Assembly (NCBI GenBank): GCA_050948785.1
Contig: JBMNEM010000006.1
Span: 310,001-374,000, forward strand
DNA length: 64,000 nucleotides
Source of the DNA: JAAZMI01 sp050948785
GTDB lineage: Bacteria; Bacillota; Dethiobacteria; DTU022; UBA8154
Reading direction: 5' to 3'
Shown here: positions 35,199 through 44,024 of the stretch, piece after piece
Numbering within the stretch: the stretch's first letter is position 1
Layout of the letters: each line of letters starts with the position of its first letter
Notes under the pieces: generated by a model
Seen by the model: only the letters and a program-made list of their open reading frames with translations
What the model was told of the DNA's origin: nothing
The model's database searches: none
Position numbers and translations under genes: made by a program

Positions 35199-36062
35199 AT
35201 GCGCAAAAAAAGCAGGATTTTTTCTTTTTTTCTAATAAGCCTTATTTTATTCTGCAGTTTTTTTCTTTTTTCCTCTTTAATTTTTCCAGAGGAGGCTCCC
35301 AAAAACCAGGTTTCACCTTCATTACCGGATCTGCCGGAAAACCAAAATAATGGGGAAGAGGAGCCTGCGATCACGCTGCCGGATAATCCTTCAGTCCCGA
35401 ATGAGATCAACACTCCGGAAGAAGAGGGAGAAAAAACACAGCCCTCCCACCAACAAGAAAGTAAAGCAGAATGGGATGATACCATGCTCGAAAAGCTGTC
35501 TTTTCTGCAAACACCTTTGCCCGGAGCGGGCATTACAACCAGGGATTCCCAGTTGCCCGGAGCTCCGCGTGCCTATCGACATGGTGTGCACGAAGGTCTT
35601 GATTTTTACTCCGGATACTGTGGCATTCAAGTAAACTTCGGAGATCCGGTTTTTGCGGCGGGGCCAGGCGTTATTTACCGTATTGATCATGACTACATAG
35701 AACCTTCCGTTGAAGAGCGCACAGCAATGCTCCAGAACTGTATGGAAAAAGGGGATACCCCTGAAGAAATTTTGGACAAGCTGCGCGGCAGGCAGGTATG
35801 GATTGCCCATCCTTTTGGTCTTGTCACACGCTATGCCCACCTGAGTGAGGTTGCAGACCACCTGCAAGAGGGAGATCCGGTTGAAGCCGGGGATTTCCTG
35901 GGCAACGTCGGCAACTCCGGTACCAGCGAAGGAGCCAGAGGTGAAAAAGCCAACTCCCACCTGCATTTTGAAATCTGGCTCGAAAATGGCTATCTGGGAG
36001 AAGGATTGGCTCCTCAGGAAATAAGAAGCCTCTGGAAGTCTTTGCTAGCAAGAGATAGCTAA
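35199..36062 (+). CDS. Membrane-anchored M23 (LytM-type) peptidase
   Basis: An N-terminal hydrophobic segment (residues ~7-30) anchors or exports this 287-residue protein, and an acidic, proline-rich spacer follows. The peptidase part has HEGLDFYSG, GDPVFAAGPGVI, YAHLSEV and NSHLHFEIW, the Zn-binding residues of M23 endopeptidases. An insertion of about 40 residues (near DHDYIEPSVEERTAML) lies between the first two motifs. It probably acts on peptidoglycan or belongs to the non-catalytic sporulation subgroup. GGGGGG precedes the ATG; a TAAAAT at 35168 may be its -10. Confidence 0.87.
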   Translation: MRKKSRIFSFFLISLILFCSFFLFSSLIFPEEAPKNQVSPSLPDLPENQNNGEEEPAITLPDNPSVPNEINTPEEEGEKTQPSHQQESKAEWDDTMLEKLSFLQTPLPGAGITTRDSQLPGAPRAYRHGVHEGLDFYSGYCGIQVNFGDPVFAAGPGVIYRIDHDYIEPSVEERTAMLQNCMEKGDTPEEILDKLRGRQVWIAHPFGLVTRYAHLSEVADHLQEGDPVEAGDFLGNVGNSGTSEGARGEKANSHLHFEIWLENGYLGEGLAPQEIRSLWKSLLARDS

Positions 36063-36164
36063 AAGCTTAGGCCACCAGAAGCCGGAAGCTGAGCCGCAGA
36101 ACAATTCAGAGCGTAACTTGTCAGTTTCGCCAATCAGCGCTCGCCGTCGCCGTTTTCCAGGCCA

Positions 36165-36581
36165 TCATTCTAAAAGTGAGAGATAAACGCGGCGCTGCCG
36201 GGGGCCATCAAACTCTGCAAAAAAAATGGCTTGCCAGGTTCCCAGGACCAAATCTCCGTTTTCTACCAGCAGGTTTAGGCTGGAACCCATAAGGGAAGCC
36301 TTGGTATGGGCATCGCTGTTACCTTCACGATGCTCGTACTTTTGATCAATGTGCGGAATAAGTTTACGCAAAGTATAAAGAATATCTTTGCTTACAGCAG
36401 GATCGGCTCCCTCATTAACAGTAACCCCTGCTGTCGTGTGTGGAACAAAAATGATTAAATGACCTTTTTCCACACCTGTAGAGCGGATAAACTTTCTGGC
36501 TTCCGCTGTGATATCCATGAATTCTTCCCTGCTGTTGGTTTTTACGATCAAGGATTGACTGTGCAAAGCATTCAAAACCAC
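36165..36581 (-). CDS. YjbQ/UPF0047 family protein
   Basis: About 138 residues with IIFVPHTTAGVTVNEGADP, KYEHREGNSDAHTKASLMG (in parts) and GTWQAIFFAEFDGPR, the three conserved blocks of the YjbQ family. Members have been described as having thiamine-phosphate synthase side activity, but their main role is uncertain. The open frame begins far upstream, through a terminator hairpin. The start must lie after it, with GTG at 36581 or TTG at 36575 the candidates. Confidence 0.85.
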   Translation of the reverse strand: MVLNALHSQSLIVKTNSREEFMDITAEARKFIRSTGVEKGHLIIFVPHTTAGVTVNEGADPAVSKDILYTLRKLIPHIDQKYEHREGNSDAHTKASLMGSSLNLLVENGDLVLGTWQAIFFAEFDGPRQRRVYLSLLE

Positions 36582-36590
36582 CTTTATTTT

Positions 36591-36620
36591 AAAGCCCCTT
36601 CTCAACTGAGAAGGGGCTTT
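36591..36620 (-). terminator. Perfect 14-bp terminator hairpin after the TPR-HTH gene
   Basis: AAAGCCCCTTCTCA pairs with TGAGAAGGGGCTTT around a 2-base centre. It overlaps the stop codon of the upstream gene and is followed on the minus strand by TTTAAAAT. It lies just before the YjbQ start. Confidence 0.7.
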
Positions 36621-37764
36621 ACTCATCTTCTCTTTGAGCAAGATAGCGTAGCATATTTTGATAGGCGCGATGCTCAATATTCAATACCCGGTTAATTTCC
36701 CGGTATTTTACCGAAACGCTGGAAGGAGAAATATTATATTGTTGTGCCAGTTTTTTCTGCGTAACATTTAAAAAATGAAACTTGGCAATGGCGTATTCCA
36801 AAGCGGCAGCCCAAGTTGTACTTTTTTTGATATTAGGAACACGGGGATAGATATTATTGAGATAATCAATCCACATCGCCTGCACATCTTCATAAAAACG
36901 CTCACTATAAGCTTTACTCAGGCGCATGTTTTTCAGCGTACAATCCAGGACTTCCTGCCATTTATCCAACCACCTGGGTGCAATCAGGGGATAGTAGGAA
37001 AGATCTATGTCCCGGAGGCATTCTTCCATAAAAACCGTTACCCGTCCCCGTACACCCATATTTTTCATTTCCAGAAGGGCATGCAAGCGTAATCTCTGCT
37101 TAACCCAAGGGTTGCGCACAAATTCGCGCAAAATAATTTCCCCGCTTCTTTCCGGCAGCAAGCTAAAGATACGTATCGCCTTATTAACAATCTGCTCATT
37201 TACTCCATAGAGAGCCTGCCACAAAGCATTTTGCACTGCCGGGTTTTCATGGTAGCGTTGGATAACCTCTTCTTCTTCCGGCAATTTTTCTCTGGCAGCA
37301 ATCTCTTTTTCACCAGGACCTTTGCTGAAATTGGCTTCCTCAGCCTCCTCTTTCAAGGCAAAAAGAAGTTCCTCTGCATCCTGGGCCATTTCTCCGTCAG
37401 GAGTATACCGCAGGTATAAATTGAGATAATAACATGCTTTTTCCAGGTTGCCCGTCAAGCCGTAATTCACAGCCATTAAAAAATAACATTCAGTTAAGGA
37501 AGGGTCCATCTGGTAAACAACAGAAGAAAATATTTCGTTGGCTTTATCCAGATAACCCATCCTGCTTAGCAGGCAGGCCAGGTTGTAATAGTTGATCGAG
37601 TTTTCTGGCTCAACTTCCACTGTTTTTTTAAAAAAGAGGAGTGCCTTATCCAGCTTATTCTGTTGATAATAATAATTTCCTTTTTGATAATAGTAGTTGG
37701 CACTTTTTAAAAAAGAAACTACTTTTGGTACACTTTTATTCCCCAACATTTTCTCACCGCTCAT
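36619..37764 (-). CDS. TPR-repeat protein with C-terminal helix-turn-helix
   Basis: This 381-residue protein begins with about three TPR repeats (SANYYYQKGNYYYQQNKLDKA, then SINYYNLACLLSRMGYLDKA). A long helical middle follows, and the C-terminus (TQKKLAQQYNISPSSVSVKY) reads as a helix-turn-helix similar to those in cyclin/TFIIB-like or Fis-like folds. The combination suggests a protein-binding, DNA-binding regulator. I do not recognise a named family. Start: ATG at 37764, or the ATG at 37749 behind GGTGAG. Confidence 0.78.
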   Translation of the reverse strand: MSGEKMLGNKSVPKVVSFLKSANYYYQKGNYYYQQNKLDKALLFFKKTVEVEPENSINYYNLACLLSRMGYLDKANEIFSSVVYQMDPSLTECYFLMAVNYGLTGNLEKACYYLNLYLRYTPDGEMAQDAEELLFALKEEAEEANFSKGPGEKEIAAREKLPEEEEVIQRYHENPAVQNALWQALYGVNEQIVNKAIRIFSLLPERSGEIILREFVRNPWVKQRLRLHALLEMKNMGVRGRVTVFMEECLRDIDLSYYPLIAPRWLDKWQEVLDCTLKNMRLSKAYSERFYEDVQAMWIDYLNNIYPRVPNIKKSTTWAAALEYAIAKFHFLNVTQKKLAQQYNISPSSVSVKYREINRVLNIEHRAYQNMLRYLAQREDE

Positions 37765-37877
37765 TGATAATATAAAATTGACATGCTGTACAAAAATATT
37801 CTAGGCTTTAGAAGTATAATCATACCTCTCTTACAGAAATTCTCTATTACCGCTTAATTTCCTGCCGGGTTTATTTT

Positions 37878-38858
37878 TTATGGGCGAACTTCTTTACGGG
37901 AAAACCCGGTATACACCCTACGCCCTAAAAAACGATCCCAATCTGTCCATGGCGTGGAAACTCTCTCTTGTTTTTTCATTACCTGTTGAAATTGTTTTAA
38001 ACGGGCACTGAGGAGATCGGCGTGAAACAAGGCAAAGGCTTCAAATGTTTGGGGAATCTCCGGAGAGCCCCATTCTTTTTCTCCATGATGGCTGATGATG
38101 GCATGTTCTAATTGTGTTTTTAAATTTTCAGGAAACCGGGGCAGCTTGGCAATCAATTTCCTGAGCATCTCCAAACCAATGGTAATATGACCTAGTAAGC
38201 GACCCTTATCCGTTTGTTCAAAAACATAACTATAGGGGTCGTACTCCTCTATTTTCCCGAGATCATGAAATATCGCTGCCGTAATCAGCAGTGATTGGTC
38301 AAGTTGCGGGTATAATGCAGCTACCTGTAGACATATCTCCACTACTTCCAAGGTATGCTCTAAAAGACCTCCCAGATAATTATGATGAATTATTTTAGCC
38401 GCTGGAGAGGTCTTAAATCTCCCCACCATATCTTCATCACTGAAGAATACCTCTAAAAGACTGTGCAAATTCTTTTCATGAACATTTTGTGTCACAATGT
38501 GTAAAAGGATACCCCACATTTCTTCTATGTCCCGGGGGGAAGTGGCTTGAAAATAGGCCCTGTAAACTTCGTCCTTCTTAATTTTTTTATAATTGCTGAT
38601 CACCAGCTGCGGCCCGTTATATTCTCCAACTTCACCCCTGACCAAAAGTACATCATCCATGTAAATAGGCTCTTTAACCAAGGAGCGATCCCAAATAATA
38701 CCCTTAATGGTGCCGCTGATGTCCCCCAGCTGTAATTTTAAAAAAGATTCGCCGCTCCTGGAGGGGGAAGAAAAAGGCAGCTCCCGCACATTAACAACAA
38801 CAAATTGTGACTCTACAAAACCACCTATTTTTAAATCCTTGACAAATTGTTTATTCAA
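37878..38858 (-). CDS. YhaM-like 3'-5' exoribonuclease (OB + HD domains)
   Basis: The 326-residue protein has an OB-fold nucleic-acid-binding part (residues ~15-90, LQLGDISGTIKGIIWD) and an HD metal-dependent hydrolase domain. HD residues: HNYLGGLLEHTLEVVE, AAIFHDLGKIEEYD, HITIGLEML and AIISHHGEKEWGSP. This is the YhaM/CbF1 order, and family members degrade RNA or single-stranded DNA. TTG at 38858 is the likely start because GGGGGAGG lies 7 bases before it. Confidence 0.88.
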   Translation of the reverse strand: MNKQFVKDLKIGGFVESQFVVVNVRELPFSSPSRSGESFLKLQLGDISGTIKGIIWDRSLVKEPIYMDDVLLVRGEVGEYNGPQLVISNYKKIKKDEVYRAYFQATSPRDIEEMWGILLHIVTQNVHEKNLHSLLEVFFSDEDMVGRFKTSPAAKIIHHNYLGGLLEHTLEVVEICLQVAALYPQLDQSLLITAAIFHDLGKIEEYDPYSYVFEQTDKGRLLGHITIGLEMLRKLIAKLPRFPENLKTQLEHAIISHHGEKEWGSPEIPQTFEAFALFHADLLSARLKQFQQVMKKQERVSTPWTDWDRFLGRRVYTGFSRKEVRP

Positions 38859-39003
38859 ATAATAACCTCCCCCATGAGAATTTCCATCTTTCTTATTAAA
38901 TTCCTGCCTAAAATATAATTTTTGAAGGTAAGTAAAAAAAATCGACGAAACCTGGACGTAATCTGATGGGTGCAAAACTGCTCCATGCCGGGCACACCCC
39001 AGA

Positions 39004-39034
39004 AGAAAAGCAGGCTTATGTAAGCCTGCTTTTC
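39004..39034 (-). terminator. Terminator of the Wood-Ljungdahl operon
   Basis: GAAAAGCAGGCTTA pairs with TAAGCCTGCTTTTC around a TG centre. This is a strong stem 40-70 bases past the metF stop, followed by TTTTCTTC on the minus strand. Confidence 0.8.
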
Positions 39035-39075
39035 AATGTCTTCTATAATTTCCTTACCAACCGGTCCCTTAAAAA

Positions 39076-39999
39076 TCAATCCACCTTGGGACGCGGGTAG
39101 AGGCCTGCACTTTCAACTATTTCCGGAACAACTTCTTCCCAGGCAATAGCCATCACGTGGACACCGGCAACGCCCTCTATCTCTTTGAGACGCTGGATTG
39201 TTTCTACGGCAATCTTGATGCCTTCTTTCTGCTTATTCTCGGCGCCCTTAAGACGATCGATAAGTGCATCAGGAACGATCATGCCGGCAACATTTTTTTG
39301 CATGTAACGAGCAGCACCGATAGATTTAATCGGTGTTACCCCACCCATGATGTATGCTTTCTTGTGCAAGCCCAGTTCCCTTACTTTTTCCATCCATTTT
39401 TCAAAGCGATCCAGGTCAAAAATACACTGCGTTTGAATAAACTGCGCGCCGGCTTCAATTTTTTTAGCCAGACGTAAATGGCGATATTCAAAGGGATCGG
39501 CAAAGGGGTTGGCCACCGCACCGATAAATATTCTCGGCAGTGGGTGTTCCAATTTTTCGCCACTGGTAAAAATCCCTTCATCCCGCATGTTTTTTAAAGC
39601 TTGGATCAGCTGCATAGAGTCCAGATCGTTTACATTTTTGCTTTGAGGTTCATTACCAAACTTGGCGTGGTCCCCCTGTAAACAGAGGAAGTTCCTGACA
39701 CCAAAGCTTACTGCTCCTAACAAATCGCTTTGTAAACAAATCCTGTTCCTGTCCCGGACAGTCATCTGGACATTAGGTTCCAAACCCATCTGCATAAGGG
39801 TGGCCGCCACGCCGACACTGGAGGTACGCACAATAGCCGTCTGGTTATCAGTGATATTGTAAGAGTCGACATGGTTGCGCATGGCGTCAGCATGATGCTT
39901 CAACGTATCTACATATGCACTCCGCGGCGGGCCCAGCTCCCCCGTTACTGCAAAATGCCCGCTAGTGAGTATTTTTTCAAGATTACTCTCCGGTTTCAA
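39076..39999 (-). CDS. metF: Methylenetetrahydrofolate reductase, flavin subunit
   Basis: About 307 residues of the MetF TIM-barrel family (FAVTGELGPPRS, NFLCLQGDHAKFGN, GAQFIQTQCIFDLDRFEKW, IMGGVTPIKS). In acetogens it reduces methylene-THF to methyl-THF together with MetV, feeding the methyl branch. TTG at 39999 is likely because GGAGG lies 9 bases before it; the ATG at 40008 touches the ribosome site. It overlaps the end of metV by 17 bases and is last in the operon. Confidence 0.92.
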   Translation of the reverse strand: MKPESNLEKILTSGHFAVTGELGPPRSAYVDTLKHHADAMRNHVDSYNITDNQTAIVRTSSVGVAATLMQMGLEPNVQMTVRDRNRICLQSDLLGAVSFGVRNFLCLQGDHAKFGNEPQSKNVNDLDSMQLIQALKNMRDEGIFTSGEKLEHPLPRIFIGAVANPFADPFEYRHLRLAKKIEAGAQFIQTQCIFDLDRFEKWMEKVRELGLHKKAYIMGGVTPIKSIGAARYMQKNVAGMIVPDALIDRLKGAENKQKEGIKIAVETIQRLKEIEGVAGVHVMAIAWEEVVPEIVESAGLYPRPKVD

Positions 40000-40666
40000 G
40001 CCTGACATCCTCCCTTATTATTGTTCTTGGACCTCCATGATGGGAAGTGGACCAGTCTTTGGGGGGCTGGATAGTATCCATTCTGCCGGCCATACCCATT
40101 TTCGACAGGCGTTCATAGATCAGGTGCCAGGCGCAATCTATATCCTTGCTAACCTCACACTTTCCCTCCTGGGAACCACCACAGGGACCATTAAGCATGC
40201 TCTTGGAGCAGCGGGTAATGGGGCAGATGCCCAGCGTCAAATCCAGGACACAGTTGCCGCAACCCAGGCAATTCTCTTTCCAGACACCCTGTTCCAGAGG
40301 ATAACCCAAGAATTTTGTATTTAATCCCGGCAGGATGATCTTATCCGGCAGCCTGGCCGTCATGGTTTGCACACCCACACCACAGGCCAGAGAGAGAATG
40401 ACATCGAAATCATGCCCGTTTTTGTTGACGAAATCATCGATATACTCGTATTCACACTGCCGCAAAAGAGTAAAGGTGCTTATCTCCGCTTCTTGACCCT
40501 CTTTTTGCCGGAGCAAAGAAAGGGCTGCCGCTGTTTCAGCTGCTTCCTTCTCTCCTCCCGCCAGACAGACGGTAACACAAGTTCCACAGCCCAGAATGCA
40601 TATTTTCCGGAAAGGTTTCAGCATCTCGGCAATTTCCGCTAAAGGTTTTCTCTCCGCAACGATCAA
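39983..40666 (-). CDS. metV: MetV-type partner of methylenetetrahydrofolate reductase
   Basis: About 227 residues, rich in cysteine: ILGCGTCVTVC near the start, then LSLACGVGVQ, KENCLGCGNCVLDLTLGICP and CSKSMLNGPCGG. This matches MetV, which binds iron-sulfur clusters and zinc and passes electrons to MetF. TTG at 40666 is preferred over a GTG that lies inside the AAGGTGA ribosome site. It directly precedes metF, as in acetogens of the Moorella type. Confidence 0.9.
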   Translation of the reverse strand: MIVAERKPLAEIAEMLKPFRKICILGCGTCVTVCLAGGEKEAAETAAALSLLRQKEGQEAEISTFTLLRQCEYEYIDDFVNKNGHDFDVILSLACGVGVQTMTARLPDKIILPGLNTKFLGYPLEQGVWKENCLGCGNCVLDLTLGICPITRCSKSMLNGPCGGSQEGKCEVSKDIDCAWHLIYERLSKMGMAGRMDTIQPPKDWSTSHHGGPRTIIREDVRLETGE

Positions 40667-40725
40667 ATTCTTCACCTTCCCTCTTATAAAGCCTCAGGTA
40701 GTTACTTCAGGGCTGAAGTATTTTT

Positions 40726-41520
40726 TTACAGGTTTTGCGACTTGAATACATCTACGTATGAATCGCAATAAATGTCCATATTCAGGAGGATTCTGGCCGT
40801 TGCCACTGCCGAAACAAGTTCTTCATCGCAAGCATCGGCAATCGCACTATCCAACCCGCAAGCCATGGCCATAACAGCGAAGATACGGTTAATCAACTCG
40901 CGATCCGCAGTGCCCTGAGAAATATTGCTTAAGCCGACCGTAGTTTTAGGAGGTGGATCGGAAAGCAGCTTGATCTGCCGCAGAGTTTCAAAAACCTCCG
41001 GACCATGATCCTGTCCTACATTGCAGGGCAGTACCAAAGGATCAATGTACAGGTTATCTAGCGGTACACCATAGGCATCGCAGTTAGCAACCAGTTCCAT
41101 AGCCAGGGCTACGCGGCTTTCAGCGTCCTTGGGGATTCCTTCCTCATTCATCGCCAGCCCGATTACTTCCGCGTTATATTTGCTGGCCATGGTGAAAATT
41201 CTGTCCATTTTATCCTGAATGGCCGGTACAGAGTTGATCATGGCTGGCTGTTTACAAAGTTCCAAACCCGCCTCGATCGCGTCATAATCAGTAGAATCCA
41301 AAGCCAAGGGCAACTTACTGGCTTCCTGGGTCACCTCTACCAGCCACTTCATTGCGGAAACACGATCAGAAACGGCCGGACCAACGTTCAAATCCAAGTA
41401 GCCGGCGCCCATAGCTTCCTGCTTTTTTGCCCATTCCTGGACCGCTGTAGGATTTTTTTCACGAATAGCCTCAGCTATATCGCGAAACATGCCATTGATC
41501 CTTTCACCAATGATGATCAT
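40726..41520 (-). CDS. acsE: Methyl-THF:corrinoid iron-sulfur protein methyltransferase
   Basis: The 264-residue protein has the pterin-binding TIM-barrel motifs IIGERINGMFRDI, GAGYLDLNVGPA, LALDSTDYDAIEAGL and NISQGTADRELINR of AcsE. It moves the methyl group from methyl-THF to the cobalt of the corrinoid protein AcsCD. GGAGG lies before the ATG. Length equals the Moorella enzyme. Confidence 0.96.
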   Translation of the reverse strand: MIIIGERINGMFRDIAEAIREKNPTAVQEWAKKQEAMGAGYLDLNVGPAVSDRVSAMKWLVEVTQEASKLPLALDSTDYDAIEAGLELCKQPAMINSVPAIQDKMDRIFTMASKYNAEVIGLAMNEEGIPKDAESRVALAMELVANCDAYGVPLDNLYIDPLVLPCNVGQDHGPEVFETLRQIKLLSDPPPKTTVGLSNISQGTADRELINRIFAVMAMACGLDSAIADACDEELVSAVATARILLNMDIYCDSYVDVFKSQNL

Positions 41521-41550
41521 TTAGGCTTTCCTCCTTTTCTTTGCGTTTGA

Positions 41551-42525
41551 TTAACTATTATCCTGCATGAGTTCATCAACATGACTCTTGATTTTCTTCA
41601 CTGCCTCGGGATGGCGCATCACCAGAATATCTATCCCAGATTGCAATAAAGCCATCGCCGTAGCCGCTTCCCAAGCCAAAGAACGCTCTACCTGGCCTCC
41701 CCATTCGGGCATTTCCTCTTCAGAAATATGGGCTTCTTTTTTGACCCACACTTCCTGGCCGACATTGGCAATACAGGGCATGGCCAGCATACGGTCACCC
41801 TGCAGAGCACCAAAACGAGCCCTTTCCATGATCGAATAGCTGTATTCCAAACCGTAGCCCAATGCGGCAACAGTGGGGTCAATAATGATCCGGTCAAGCA
41901 GTGGGGTGCTCATCTCGGCAATGAGAATGTTCAGCTGCTTGGCAATGTTGATATCAATCGGCGATTGAGCAATAACGGAGTGTTTATGGGCCATGGCCGC
42001 ACTCGCTACTATCTTGTAATTTTCCTGTTCGGCAACACCCAGCAGCAGGTTCTCCCCGGCAGCAGCCTCTGCCAAAGCACTAATAACTTTGCTATCCTTT
42101 TCCGTCTTCCCACAACCGTAAACGATCAGCGGGACATCAACCGCTTCCAGGACTTTTTTCAAAGTGGCAACACAATCTTCGGCGGAAGCATCCTTACCGT
42201 CAGGATCCGCACCTTTAAAACGAACGGCGATCAGGTCTGCTCCGTATTCCTCCACACACTTTTTCGCCCAAGCAGCGGCGTCATCATAAACATCCTCAAA
42301 ATAACCCTTCAAGTTTGCGGGCCACTCTTCGGGAACAATGTCCCACACTTCCATGGCCACTACGGGGCGATTGGGGTTCTCCCCTTCAAAATGCAGGAAA
42401 GGCAGCGCTGTTTGCCCGCCGACTTTAACCGTCTTGGCGCGTGTCCCGCCCTCTTCCTTTGTGGCTCCTAAAACAACTTCCCGCACCTGACTTCTATATT
42501 TTTCTTTAAAAATTTCAACAGCCAT
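41551..42525 (-). CDS. acsD: Corrinoid iron-sulfur protein, small subunit
   Basis: A 324-residue TIM-barrel protein with AMEVWDIVPEEWP, DLIAVRFKGADPDG, LIVYGCGKTEKD and IIIDPTVAALGYGLEYSYS, typical of the AcsD/CdhD family. It pairs with AcsC to hold the corrinoid that carries the methyl group to acetyl-CoA synthase. AAAGGAG precedes the ATG. Confidence 0.95.
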   Translation of the reverse strand: MAVEIFKEKYRSQVREVVLGATKEEGGTRAKTVKVGGQTALPFLHFEGENPNRPVVAMEVWDIVPEEWPANLKGYFEDVYDDAAAWAKKCVEEYGADLIAVRFKGADPDGKDASAEDCVATLKKVLEAVDVPLIVYGCGKTEKDSKVISALAEAAAGENLLLGVAEQENYKIVASAAMAHKHSVIAQSPIDINIAKQLNILIAEMSTPLLDRIIIDPTVAALGYGLEYSYSIMERARFGALQGDRMLAMPCIANVGQEVWVKKEAHISEEEMPEWGGQVERSLAWEAATAMALLQSGIDILVMRHPEAVKKIKSHVDELMQDNS

Positions 42526-42601
42526 CGCTCTTCTCCTTTCTTAATTAAATGAAAGCACCTCTGGAAATGAATTCTTCGAAGAAGGATCAAGAACTCTTCC
42601 C

Positions 42602-43931
42602 TTAGGCAAATTGAGCCTTGGCAAACTGTGGAATACCGGAGGACTCACGCGGGCCGACTAATACTTCCCATCCGGACTCATCTTCCAGTTTCCCTTTGAG
42701 AACAGCAACTGCCCCGGGGATGACAATTTTCCGGTGTTTGACTTTTCCTTCCAAGCCCGCATTCTTTGATCGCTTTGGCAATCGTTTCGCCCGTAAATTT
42801 GTTGTCGGCATATCCCGTGAGAACTGAAATGCCCCCGGTGTCCACCGAGAGAATATAGCTGGGAATACGAGTCGTATCCACTTCACCTTCTACCAGGAAA
42901 TACGTTAAGGAGAAGTTGGTAGTACAATAAACAGGAGAGTTTTCATCTACTTCCCCGACAATGTGTAAGCCGGGCTCCACAGCGACAGGTTTTTGCGGAT
43001 CAGTATAGAGGTTTGCTCTCCAGCTCATCAAGGGTAAGTGAACTTCTTTTTGCGTAGTCTTCATGACAACTATGCTGGCATATTTGGCGATATAGGCCCC
43101 CGCCTGGAGCAGCTCCTCCTGGGGATCGTCCTTGGTAGTAAAAGTGATCGCCGGATAACCAAACGTACGGAACTTTTTCTTGACAGACTGACGGCGAAAC
43201 TGGGTCAAATCCGCCAGCACTTTGCTGGTCTCCCGGGAACCGGAATCAAGAACCAGTTCACGATGGCCCAACGCAACGATTTTTTCTACCAGGTCGGCCA
43301 ATTCATCCAGATTTTCACCTTTGACGACCAGAGCACAACCTTTAGCTTTGGCCAGCTCCGTCATCTTCTCGTAGTTATCCTTGTCTGCAGCATAAAGAAG
43401 TGGCTTACGTGCGGCCAATACTTCCAGAGCTGCTTCCATGGCTGCAGGGTCGGCACTGATCAGGGTAAAGTTCTTTTCCGTTTTAGCAGCAGCTTTCTCT
43501 GCCGCAGCCTTGAAGCTCGCCGCATCACCGGAAGCGTTGACCAGAGCAACCATATCCGCTTCGTAATGCTGGCCGACGTGATCAAAAGCCAGCTGGTTGA
43601 TCGCCTCTACTTTGGCCTCGATGTCTTCATTGTCGTTTACGGCGATGGTTATAGCTGTTGGATGGTTAAAGCGCTTATCATGGCGGAAAATCTCTGTCTC
43701 ATCCCCCATTTCAAGCACATTTTCGCCGGCACCGACTTTTACCAGGCGGATAGGCGGCGCAGCTGCAGAAGAGAGGGCCTCCTTTGCCTGATCTGAAACA
43801 TCAGGACAGAGATCCAGAGATGTTTTACCGTTTGCTAAAGCCATGGCAAAAGCCAAGCAGGTTGGAAAACCACACTCCTTACAGTTGGTCTTGGGCAAAT
43901 GCTTAAAAATCTCCAATCCCGTTAAACCCAT
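42602..43931 (-). CDS. acsC: Corrinoid iron-sulfur protein, large subunit, one frameshift
   Basis: The N-terminus holds the [4Fe-4S] motif CKECGFPTC...CP, followed by a TIM barrel and a C-terminal corrinoid-binding part. The reading frame from 43931 is correct up to AKAIKECGL and then runs into unrelated codons. The expected ending (EGKVKHRKIVIPGAVAVL to AKAQFA) is in the next frame, down to 42602. Removing one G from GGG at 42756-42758 (plus-strand CCC) restores a 442-residue protein of normal length. The intact neighbours make a sequencing error in a short run of G more likely than real loss, but this cannot be settled here. Confidence 0.88.
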
Positions 43932-44024
43932 TGTTTCGACTCCTTTCTTTATTTATGTTGTAGTTATGAAGATAATACCCTAGACTTCATCGCCGTGCTC
44001 CATCTAAGGTCTTCTTCCTAAAGA

